Virus record (IMG/VR): IMGVR_UViG_3300037225_000218
Span: 1 to 34,771 of that record
Length of the DNA: 34,771 nucleotides
Source: a virus
Strand: one strand, 5' to 3'
How positions within the stretch are numbered: the stretch's first letter is position 1; each line of letters starts with the position of its first letter. A program made the position numbers and the translations under genes. The notes beneath the pieces are model-generated. The model had not been told where the DNA came from, ran no database searches, and saw only the letters and a list, made by a program, of their open reading frames with translations. Shown here in pieces: positions 1 through 6,105 of this stretch.

Positions 1-2
1 AC

Positions 3-968
3 ATGACGGCCTTGAAGCAGCGATTGGCCCCGGAGGACTATGATCGGGCGGGCCGGCTCATGAGGAACTTCCTGGACGTGTTTGCCGAGACGAAGAAGCA
101 TATGCCTTCGCCGCAGACTGAAGTGTTCTTGCAAGCAGGGCTCTACGAGGGCCTGATGCTCACGGGGCACATCGACTTGTTGCAAATGAAGCCGACCGAG
201 GCTTTCCTCATCGACTATAAGACAGGCAGACAGCACGAAGACCATTTTCAGCAAATGGCCGGGTACGCCTACCTTGTCTGGACTCGGGCGGGTGGCGAAG
301 GCCCTCCTCCAGAGAAGTTTACGGTGTACGCCAGCGTGGTGTACCTTGAAGACAAAGCCATCACGTCCTATGAATTCGACGTGCCTCGCTTGCGGGCATG
401 GCTGGAGGAAGTGCGGCTCCAGGTGGACGCCGTTCGTTACACCGCCGGCCGTAAGTGTGCCGGTTGCCGGCTTCAGGGCTCGTGCCCGGCTTACCGGGAC
501 TACGCGAAAGGGGCAGTGGCGGTGTTCACCGATGACTTCACGGTGGGAGATTCGGTGTGGGACGCCCTGACTCCGGACGAGCGGGGAGAGTTGATGGACC
601 GCATCTACGTGGTGGAGAAGGCGGCGGATCGGGTTAAGCTGGCCCTACGGAACCACGTAAGAAAACACGGCCCACTTGACGTGGGCGGAAATAAAGAGTA
701 CACTGTAGTCGAGGAGAAGATCGAGTTCTTGGACCCGGCGAAGGCAAGACAGGTGTTGGTTAAGGTGCTGCCCCCGTCCATCCTCAATCGTCTGTGCCGG
801 ATCAATCTGGACGAGGCGTTGACCGCGTACCAAAACAGGGCGGCGAAGGGCACGAAGACGGATGCCCGGAAGAAGTTATACGCAACGCTCGATAAGGCGG
901 GTGCGATTGTTCGCTCCGCTACTTCCCGTATGTGGCGTCGTCAAAAGGGCGACAGAAAGATGATATGA
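3..968 (+). CDS. PD-(D/E)XK nuclease, RecB/Cas4-like (5' end cut by window)
   Basis: Likely a single-strand-acting exonuclease that works with the annealing protein encoded next to it. Numbering from the first visible Met, a nuclease core shows GHIDLL (Asp58) followed by IDYKTG (Asp71, Lys73), the PD-(D/E)XK pattern. A CxxCx5C triplet (Cys152, Cys155, Cys161) matches the C-terminal part of the iron-sulfur cluster of the Cas4/AddB type. In that family a fourth Cys and a CPRxxYY-like stretch lie near the N-terminus. Both are absent here, so the gene very probably starts upstream of the window. Residues 170-321 form an extra, charged, mostly helical tail that I do not recognise. The stop overlaps the next start as ATGA, so the two genes are translationally coupled. 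Nuclease class is fairly sure; polarity and partner are inferred. Confidence 0.8.
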   Translation: MTALKQRLAPEDYDRAGRLMRNFLDVFAETKKHMPSPQTEVFLQAGLYEGLMLTGHIDLLQMKPTEAFLIDYKTGRQHEDHFQQMAGYAYLVWTRAGGEGPPPEKFTVYASVVYLEDKAITSYEFDVPRLRAWLEEVRLQVDAVRYTAGRKCAGCRLQGSCPAYRDYAKGAVAVFTDDFTVGDSVWDALTPDERGELMDRIYVVEKAADRVKLALRNHVRKHGPLDVGGNKEYTVVEEKIEFLDPAKARQVLVKVLPPSILNRLCRINLDEALTAYQNRAAKGTKTDARKKLYATLDKAGAIVRSATSRMWRRQKGDRKMI

Positions 969-1405
969 ACTTCGACAGAAGCGAAACTCTCTCTAAACTG
1001 GCCCCGGCTTTGCTCAAAGCCCAGCAGACCATTGAAGCTGCCGAAAAGAACGCCAAGAATCCGCATTTTGGCAACGCGTTCGCCAACGTATCCTCGGTAA
1101 TTGAAGCGGTGAAAGAGCCGCTGAATGCCGCCGGCATTACCTTCATCCAATTCGGGTGCCCGGCTCCAGAGGGACAGTTGGGACTAACAACCATTCTGCT
1201 CCATTCATCCGGTGAGTATCTGGCTGGGACAATCACTCTGCCGCTTCCCAAAGCGGACCCGCAAGGAACCGGCAGTGCAATGACGTACGCTCGACGGTAC
1301 TGCTTACAAGCGGCAGTTGGTCTTGTCACTGAAGACGACGACGCTAACGCGGCTGTCACCCACGATGCCAAGCCGGCCAAGAAGGGCCTGTTTCCCACGA
1401 GGTAA
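965..1405 (+). CDS. erf: ERF-family single-strand DNA annealing protein
   Basis: A 146-residue recombinase that would anneal complementary single strands during phage recombination and replication. The order of conserved parts matches the ERF superfamily: N-terminal helices, a region around NVSSVIEAVKEPLNAAGI, a beta stretch with GLTTILLHSSGEYL, then the hallmark GSAMTYARRYCLQAAVGLV followed by the acidic EDDDANAA. The start is the ATG overlapping the nuclease stop (ATGA); upstream in-frame codons lie inside the nuclease gene. It is short for the family because it lacks a long variable C-terminal tail, ending soon after the core at KPAKKGLFPTR. Pairing with a RecB-like nuclease gives the standard exonuclease plus annealase module. 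Confidence 0.9.
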   Translation: MNFDRSETLSKLAPALLKAQQTIEAAEKNAKNPHFGNAFANVSSVIEAVKEPLNAAGITFIQFGCPAPEGQLGLTTILLHSSGEYLAGTITLPLPKADPQGTGSAMTYARRYCLQAAVGLVTEDDDANAAVTHDAKPAKKGLFPTR

Positions 1406-1408
1406 TAG

Positions 1409-1609
1409 ATGAGTCTCATAAACATTCGCAACAAGTGGCTCCGTCGTTTATTGATGCTCTTGTTCCTGCCTGTCTGTGTGTCCTTCTCTGTGGCCGGAGA
1501 AGGCGTCATCGGAGCATGGGCGTGCCTCGTATCCTGGCCGCGAATCATTCGCAATTGCTGGCGTGGACGCACCCCCGACCCGTGGGCTAAGTTTGAGGGG
1601 AGGTTTTGA
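1409..1609 (+). CDS. small membrane protein, unknown
   Basis: A 66-residue protein with a basic N-terminus (NKWLRR), a long hydrophobic stretch over roughly residues 14-44 (LLMLLFLPVCVSFSVAG and beyond) that could make one or two membrane passes, and a basic tail. It starts three bases after the ERF stop with GAGG about seven bases upstream, and its stop shares one base with the next ATG (TGATG). No family recognised. Its place in the recombination operon says nothing firm about its role. Confidence 0.6.
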   Translation: MSLINIRNKWLRRLLMLLFLPVCVSFSVAGEGVIGAWACLVSWPRIIRNCWRGRTPDPWAKFEGRF

Positions 1610-1782
1610 TGACACGCGAAGAAGCAAGACGCGAAGCCCGATTCAGGGCCAGAGATGAACGTCGCCGGCGGGAAGCCGATGTACGGCCGGCTACACGCCG
1701 GGACGAACAGTTTGCCGAACGCTTGGAGCGAGGCTTCAACCTGATCGGGACTGGCTATGAAGAACCGGATGATGAAGAATGA
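1609..1782 (+). CDS. small highly charged protein, unknown
   Basis: A 57-residue protein made mostly of Arg and Glu (for example TREEARREARFRARDERR), probably one long helix with an acidic end (EEPDDEE). GGGAGG lies about six bases before the ATG, and the ATG overlaps the previous TGA by one base, so translation is well supported. Its last 26 bases overlap the start of the helicase gene in another frame. Function is unknown; a small nucleic-acid or protein-binding helix is a guess. Confidence 0.6.
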   Translation: MTREEARREARFRARDERRRREADVRPATRRDEQFAERLERGFNLIGTGYEEPDDEE

Positions 1783-2605
1783 CGGCCCCCCTGCCCCAAC
1801 CCTTCTTGGCGACACGGCGACTGACCTGTTGGGGCAAGAGCCACAGCAGTATGTGCCTACCGGGCTTCAGGCCTTGGATGATCTGCTGGTGGGCGTGGTA
1901 CACGGAGAAGTGACGCTGATCGCAGCCCGGCCATCCATGGGCAAAACAAGCTTGGCTATGACCATTCTGGAGAACGCCGCTTCGACCGGGCTCATGGTCG
2001 GCATTCTGTCGATGGAAATGGGGAAAAGAGCCCTTGCCATGCGGAGGCTGTCCGGGCTGGCCGGCGTGCCGATATCGGCTCTTCGGAAGAACGAGTTGAA
2101 TAAGCGACAGCAGGCCCAGGTAGCGGAAGCGGCCAAGACGCTCAAGGCCCTGCCCCTTTACGTGGATGATCGGGGCGGTTTGACAGGTGACCAAGCGTAT
2201 GATACACTGAAGGCATGGCATGACATGGGCATAAGCCTTGTCGCCCTGGACTACATCCAACTGATGCGAGGAACCAATGAATCGCGACAAGTCCAAGTCG
2301 GTGAATGCATCCGGGCGGTCAAGAACGCCGCAGTGGCGTTTGACATGCCGCTTCTCGTATTGTCGCAGGTCAGTCGAGCTTCGTCTATACGCGAGGACAA
2401 AGAGCCTAGGCTCTCCGATCTTCGGGACTCTGGTGAATTGGAGCAAGTGGCGGATACCGTGTTGATGCTCCACTATCCAAACGAGGACGACAAGGATGAG
2501 CCTGAACGCATTTGTGAGTGCTTCGTGCGGAAACAGCGTAATGGACCGACTGGAGTGGCGTCCCTCAAGTTTCTCCAGAGCGAGACGCGTTTTACGGATG
2601 TGTAA
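1757..2605 (+). CDS. DnaB-type replicative helicase, RecA-like domain only
   Basis: Would unwind the fork as a ring helicase driven by ATP. Visible motifs: Walker A ARPSMGKTS near residue 58, EMGKRALAMR, Walker B LVALDYIQLM near 166, the sensor stretch LVLSQVSR and RLSDLRDSGELEQVAD, and a C-terminal FVRKQRNGPTG that fits the DnaB arginine-finger region. At 282 residues it is much shorter than bacterial DnaB (about 450-470) and has no N-terminal collar domain, only the C-terminal ATPase. Several in-frame ATGs lie within the first six codons (1757, 1769, 1772), so the exact start is uncertain. No primase or loader is visible nearby. Phage family members with only the ATPase core are known. Confidence 0.88.
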   Translation: MKNRMMKNDGPPAPTLLGDTATDLLGQEPQQYVPTGLQALDDLLVGVVHGEVTLIAARPSMGKTSLAMTILENAASTGLMVGILSMEMGKRALAMRRLSGLAGVPISALRKNELNKRQQAQVAEAAKTLKALPLYVDDRGGLTGDQAYDTLKAWHDMGISLVALDYIQLMRGTNESRQVQVGECIRAVKNAAVAFDMPLLVLSQVSRASSIREDKEPRLSDLRDSGELEQVADTVLMLHYPNEDDKDEPERICECFVRKQRNGPTGVASLKFLQSETRFTDV

Positions 2606-2620
2606 ACAAGAAGGTGAACT

Positions 2621-3037
2621 GTGACAAAAAGATGCTACATAGCTGGCCCCATGAGAGGTTACGCTAAATTCAACTTCCCCGCGTTTGACGCGGCCGCAGC
2701 CCTAGGGCATCTGCTGCATTGGGACTGCATATCCCCTGCTGACTTGGATCGTAAGAGTGGGATCAACGAAGATACTTGCCCCCAAATGAATGACTGCGTT
2801 GTGCGGGCCATCGTGAAGCGGGACGTGGAGGCCATCCTGTCTCTCCGTGCGGAGGACGGTGATGCGATTGCCTTGCTTCCTGGCTGGCGTAAGTCCACCG
2901 GGGCGAATGGCGAAGTGGCACTAGGTATCTGGCTAGGACTGACATTCCTGGACGCCCAAACGTTCGAGCCAATTCAGGTGAGTATCACGGCGTTTGAAAT
3001 TAATCCCCCAACTGGAGACATTCATGGCATACACTGA
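2621..3037 (+). CDS. DUF4406 protein (nucleoside deoxyribosyltransferase-like fold)
   Basis: A 138-residue protein beginning with the family signature CYIAGPMRGY and carrying PAFDAAAA, ISPADLDR and, near the C-terminus, DAIALLPGWRKSTGANGEVALG. This is the usual order in DUF4406, which has a nucleoside 2-deoxyribosyltransferase-like fold. Family activity is not well established, so a role in handling nucleosides is inference. The start is a GTG with AGAAGGTGAA upstream. The 3' end overlaps the next gene by 14 bases. Its neighbour is a nucleotide diphosphohydrolase-like gene, which supports a nucleotide-metabolism role. Confidence 0.75.
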   Translation: MTKRCYIAGPMRGYAKFNFPAFDAAAALGHLLHWDCISPADLDRKSGINEDTCPQMNDCVVRAIVKRDVEAILSLRAEDGDAIALLPGWRKSTGANGEVALGIWLGLTFLDAQTFEPIQVSITAFEINPPTGDIHGIH

Positions 3038-3497
3038 AGTCGAAGGGTCTGAAAAGCAAGTGACGCACAGCACTGGAGCCGTTCGGAGTTCGTGCGAAGG
3101 AAGTGGTCGCTTTGATCTTCTTCCGGTTTATGCTTTGACCCGGTTGGCCCAACATTTTGAGAACGGGGCTAAGCGTTACTCCGACGAAAACTGGAGAAAG
3201 GGCCTGCCCTTACGCCGGTACTTGGACTCGGCGTTGAGGCACACGTTCAAGTTCCTGGAAGGACAGCGTAATGAGGATCACTTGGCCGCAGCCGCTTGGA
3301 ACATTCTCGCGTGCATCGAGACAGAGCATCAGATCGACGTGGGCAATTTGCCCCGAACGCTAGACAATCTGCCCGACTGGACTCCGCAGCACGAGCCGGG
3401 CTTGATTCACCCTGGCGACCAGCCCGCACGGATCAGGTCCGGAGAGTGGGTTGCATGTGATGACCATGGGACCATCATCGGAGAGTCCAATGGCTAA
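3024..3497 (+). CDS. dATP/dGTP diphosphohydrolase-like protein (DUF5664 type)
   Basis: A 157-residue protein whose core RFDLLPVYALTRLAQHF, GAKRYSDENWRKGL, RYLDSALRHTFKF and DHLAAAAWNILACIE follows the DUF5664 pattern, now described as the N-terminal domain of dATP/dGTP diphosphohydrolases. These proteins are common in phages; in 2-aminoadenine phages a member (MazZ) works with PurZ. I see no PurZ, DatZ or dedicated polymerase here. The ATG at 3024 is preferred over 2994 because GGAGA sits just upstream and the overlap with DUF4406 shrinks to 14 bases. It overlaps the resolvase gene by 8 bases. Substrate is unproven. Confidence 0.7.
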   Translation: MAYTEVEGSEKQVTHSTGAVRSSCEGSGRFDLLPVYALTRLAQHFENGAKRYSDENWRKGLPLRRYLDSALRHTFKFLEGQRNEDHLAAAAWNILACIETEHQIDVGNLPRTLDNLPDWTPQHEPGLIHPGDQPARIRSGEWVACDDHGTIIGESNG

Positions 3498-4008
3498 CGC
3501 GTTCGAGAAACAGATTGGTGACACGTTCGAGTCATACCGTGCCGCAGGCGTGGCAGAGTTGTTCTTCCTCTTTCCTCCGATGCGAGTGGTGGGAATGATC
3601 GGAAAGATGCCGGCTCATATCCCCTGCGGCAAGGCCCCATATGATGTGTCGGGGTATTTCATCGGCTCGGGCGTTGCAATCGGTGCGGAGTTGAAGCAAA
3701 CGGCGGAACACGAGAACAGCCTGTCCATCGTTGGTCCGGAGAAGAAGGGCAGCGGGTTGCACTATCACCAGCTTCAGGCCCTCCTTGAGCTGCATAGGGC
3801 CGGCGGCTCCGCTTTCCTCCTCTGGAACAACGGCGGGGAAATTGGCCTTCTGGATGGGGCTCGAATCGCCGTGGTGTCCGTGGGCTATGAGGCTTCTCTG
3901 AAGTCGAAGAACCCCGCCCGTGGCAGTCGGTCCATACCATGGGGCATGTTTGCTCCCGTGAAAGTTGGCGTAAAGGACCGTCCCCTATGGATTCCGGGTC
4001 TCGCCTGA
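3490..4008 (+). CDS. RecU-like Holliday junction resolvase
   Basis: A 172-residue PD-(D/E)XK protein that would cut four-way junctions or branched DNA before packaging. Features in order: FEKQIGDTFESY at the N-terminus, PYDVSGYFIG with Asp52, GAELKQT with Glu67 and Lys69, then HYHQLQALLELHRAGG with Gln94, and FLLWNNGGEIGLL. This order of D, ExK and HQ helix fits RecU and its phage relatives. The ATG at 3490 is preceded by GGAGAG and overlaps the previous stop by 8 bases. RecU is best known from Firmicutes but phage versions are wider, so this does not fix the host. A general VRR-like nuclease is the alternative. Confidence 0.7.
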   Translation: MANAFEKQIGDTFESYRAAGVAELFFLFPPMRVVGMIGKMPAHIPCGKAPYDVSGYFIGSGVAIGAELKQTAEHENSLSIVGPEKKGSGLHYHQLQALLELHRAGGSAFLLWNNGGEIGLLDGARIAVVSVGYEASLKSKNPARGSRSIPWGMFAPVKVGVKDRPLWIPGLA

Positions 4009-4021
4009 AAGAGAATGTCTA

Positions 4022-4723
4022 ATGATAGAAGCAAAGCGATGCGTTGTTAACGCGGCGGTTGGCCCTGCTCGATTCAAGAGAGGACAGGATAGGCTTGTTA
4101 ACTTGCTATTTGGCGTAGGATGCCGCGAGCCTATTATGCTCGTGGATGATGCGAACCAACCCGAGGGTATGCCGTCGCACCAGGAAGTACCGTATGGGTT
4201 CAAAGTATGGTCTATGGAGGCGGCTCAAAAGGCGGGGTATAACGTTTTGTTGTGGCTGGATACATCAATCATGCCCGTGCATAATCTTGATGTGTTGTGG
4301 ACAAGCTTGGAAGATACGGGGTATCTTTACGAGACCAACGATCAGGTAGTCGGCAATTGGGCTACAGATGCTTTTTTACGGAAGCATAGCCTGACGCGGG
4401 ATGCTGCCATGTACATTCCCGATGGGGCGGCTTGCATGCTCGGTCTGGATTTGCGATGGACACGTTCAGTTACGTTTTTATGGATGTGGAAACGGCTGGC
4501 CATGGACGGCGTGAGTTTCCTCGGACCTAGGAGCAGGCCGGCGACAGACACGTCAGACCCTCGCTACTTGGGGCATCGCTGGGATCAGACAGCAGCATCG
4601 TATCTAATGTACACGCTGGGCCTTCCGGTGCAACCGCGTCGTTTTCATGCGTACGACGAGCCATGGGGGACTACCCACACGCCAGGACCGGATTGTTGCC
4701 TGCGGGTACGGCATTCACTTTGA
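4022..4723 (+). CDS. glycosyltransferase-like protein (GT-A-like)
   Basis: A 233-residue protein with the stretch AGYNVLLWLDTSI, in which Asp80-Thr-Ser82 could serve as the metal/nucleotide-sugar motif of a GT-A fold. Later come MYIPDGAACMLGLDL and YLGHRWDQTAASYLMYTLG, which resembles the acceptor-side end of such enzymes. I cannot assign a numbered family. It follows the nuclease/resolvase genes by 13 bases with AGAGAA upstream of the ATG and belongs to the same operon. It could modify phage DNA, a virion protein or a host glycan; nothing here decides. Codon use looks slightly more AT-rich than in its neighbours, so it may be a recent arrival. Confidence 0.5.
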   Translation: MIEAKRCVVNAAVGPARFKRGQDRLVNLLFGVGCREPIMLVDDANQPEGMPSHQEVPYGFKVWSMEAAQKAGYNVLLWLDTSIMPVHNLDVLWTSLEDTGYLYETNDQVVGNWATDAFLRKHSLTRDAAMYIPDGAACMLGLDLRWTRSVTFLWMWKRLAMDGVSFLGPRSRPATDTSDPRYLGHRWDQTAASYLMYTLGLPVQPRRFHAYDEPWGTTHTPGPDCCLRVRHSL

Positions 4724-4730
4724 GGTTTCC

Positions 4731-5210
4731 ATGCTCGTTACTCTCAAGTGGTTTGAAATTGCCATGGCGGCGGAAGTCGGCGTGCGTCGAAAGGTGGAGA
4801 GCATGAGGAAGAGCCTCAAGCCGCTTCACGAATTCGCCGGGCACCACTCGTTTGACATAGATATCATGGGGGCCTGCGGCGAGCTTGCCGTGGCGAAGCT
4901 GATGCGTCTCTATTGGGACGGAAGCGTGGGTACGTTCAAGGCCAACGACCTGCAAGGTTGGCAAGTGCGAACCCGCATTTCAACGCACTATGAGGGACTG
5001 GTGTTACGAGACAACGACCGGGATGAGGACAACACCATTCTAGTCGTCGCCTCTCTGCCAAGCTTTGACGTATTGGGGTACGTCAACAATGCTCGCGGAA
5101 AACGAATGGGGGTGCGTAAGGTGCTACAAAAAGGAAGGCCCCCGGCGATTGTCGTCGCCGAGAGCCTGCTTGAGCCGCTTAATGCCGTCGCATTTAACGA
5201 CACGCTCTAG
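4731..5210 (+). CDS. conserved phage protein, possible nuclease fold
   Basis: A 159-residue protein. The conserved-looking part is IMGACGELAVAKLMRLYWDG, then NDLQGWQVRTRIS and LVLRDNDRDEDNTILVVAS, then VLGYVNNARGKRMG. Glu followed by Gln-Val-Arg and an Asp-rich strand resembles phage proteins of unknown function whose pattern suggests a PD-(D/E)XK-like core, though no lysine sits in the expected place, so activity is doubtful. The ATG at 4731 has TGAGG 5-10 bases upstream; an in-frame ATG at 4647 would overlap the previous gene by 77 bases and lacks a good site. Its TAG is also the reverse-strand TAG of the converging lipoprotein gene (CTAG, 5207-5210). Confidence 0.55.
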   Translation: MLVTLKWFEIAMAAEVGVRRKVESMRKSLKPLHEFAGHHSFDIDIMGACGELAVAKLMRLYWDGSVGTFKANDLQGWQVRTRISTHYEGLVLRDNDRDEDNTILVVASLPSFDVLGYVNNARGKRMGVRKVLQKGRPPAIVVAESLLEPLNAVAFNDTL

Positions 5211-5836
5211 GCGGTCTTCACCCCATCGCTGATGACTCGGGGGGGAGCTAACGCCGCTGCGACCGCAGCCGACACCGCTTGCTTCTTCTCGAAGCTGCCT
5301 GCCAACCACACAATCCATCCCACCGGATTGATTACCTTACCGAGAATGCCCGCTATCGTCGCGTAGGGGGGCGGCAGGAAGAGCCCCAGGGCCACGAGGA
5401 CAACGTGGGCAGCAACCAGCAGCACCAGTCCCCAAAAGAGCCGCGTCACCCACACCTGGAGCTTATGCCCCCACGAGGCGTTGAGCTTGTCTGCCGAAGC
5501 CTGGGCGTCCTGGGCCTCCTTGATGAGCGTATCCTTCTCACTTTGGGCCGCAGCTAACTCTCCCTTGGCTTCAGCCAGAGAGCCCTTGGCCTTCTGGTGG
5601 AACGTGCCCGCAGCATCCATCAACCCCTGCCCCTCTTTGGGAACGGAGGGCTGGACCTGCTTAACGCAGGTGTCGGCGGCGTCCACGTAAGCCCCGGCCT
5701 TGTCCACGGACGTACCAGCCGCATTGATCGAGGGAATGGGATCGGAGGAAACGGGGGCAGCGGCACACCCGCACAGGCACGCCAGGGCAATCCCGCACAC
5801 AACAGCCAACTTCAGCAGATCGTAAAAGAGGGTCAT
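5207..5836 (-). CDS. lipoprotein with C-terminal membrane segments, candidate unimolecular spanin
   Basis: A 209-residue protein with a lipoprotein-type signal (hydrophobic residues 7-23, lipobox-like LCGC with Cys24), a long helical Ala/Lys/Glu-rich middle (about 60-125), and two hydrophobic segments near the C-terminus (about 133-155 and 160-182). Outer-membrane lipid anchor plus inner-membrane C-terminus is the layout of unimolecular spanins, which fuse the membranes at lysis. Two C-terminal segments instead of one, and a short tail after them, are unusual for that class. The ATG at 5836 overlaps the holin-like stop as ATGA; an upstream GTG at 5863 is less likely. It is the last gene of the leftward operon. 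No endolysin is seen next to it. Confidence 0.55.
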   Translation of the reverse strand: MTLFYDLLKLAVVCGIALACLCGCAAAPVSSDPIPSINAAGTSVDKAGAYVDAADTCVKQVQPSVPKEGQGLMDAAGTFHQKAKGSLAEAKGELAAAQSEKDTLIKEAQDAQASADKLNASWGHKLQVWVTRLFWGLVLLVAAHVVLVALGLFLPPPYATIAGILGKVINPVGWIVWLAGSFEKKQAVSAAVAAALAPPRVISDGVKTA

Positions 5837-6105
5837 ACTCCACCAGCCTTTCGGGTAAACCACGCCTTAACTTGCATCACTATCACAGAAAGGATGATGC
5901 TGGCCCCGGACGTGAGAACGGTCCAGCCCGCCATCGCTTTCTTTTGGGTCTTCTCCAGAGCGGTCACACGACCGTCCAGCTTCTTGGCCGTCTCCACTAT
6001 GGGGGCGACTTCTTTCCGGAGGGCGTCCACCATCGGGCGGACGATATGCTCCTCCAGATACTCCACTTCCAGGATAAACGATTTCTTGTCGTTCGGTTCA
6101 CTCAT
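5833..6105 (-). CDS. holin-like small membrane protein
   Basis: A 90-residue protein: charged helical N-terminus (about 1-58, with ALRKEVAPIVETAKKLDGRV) likely to form a coiled coil, then one hydrophobic segment (about 61-80, VLTSGASIILSVIVMQV), then a short basic tail KAWFTRKAGGV. This layout is seen in hemolysin XhlA-like proteins and several phage holins. ATG at 6105 is chosen because GGGAG lies about seven bases upstream; a start at 6129 would lie further inside the giant virion gene. It overlaps that gene by 8 bases and the spanin-like gene by 4, so the two lysis candidates are coupled. The holin role is inferred from layout and position. Confidence 0.5.
   Translation of the reverse strand: MSEPNDKKSFILEVEYLEEHIVRPMVDALRKEVAPIVETAKKLDGRVTALEKTQKKAMAGWTVLTSGASIILSVIVMQVKAWFTRKAGGV

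Noticed and set aside
919-1815. - strand frame (298 codons) opposite ERF and small genes
   Set aside because: ERF and the coupled small genes on the + strand have clear motifs and ribosome binding sites; this one has none.
1736-2473. - strand frame (245 codons) opposite the helicase
   Set aside because: The + strand shows all DnaB motifs; this is an antisense reading.
4647-4730. Upstream start for the 4731 gene
   Set aside because: It would overlap the glycosyltransferase-like gene by 77 bases and has no ribosome binding site, while 4731 has GAGG at good spacing.
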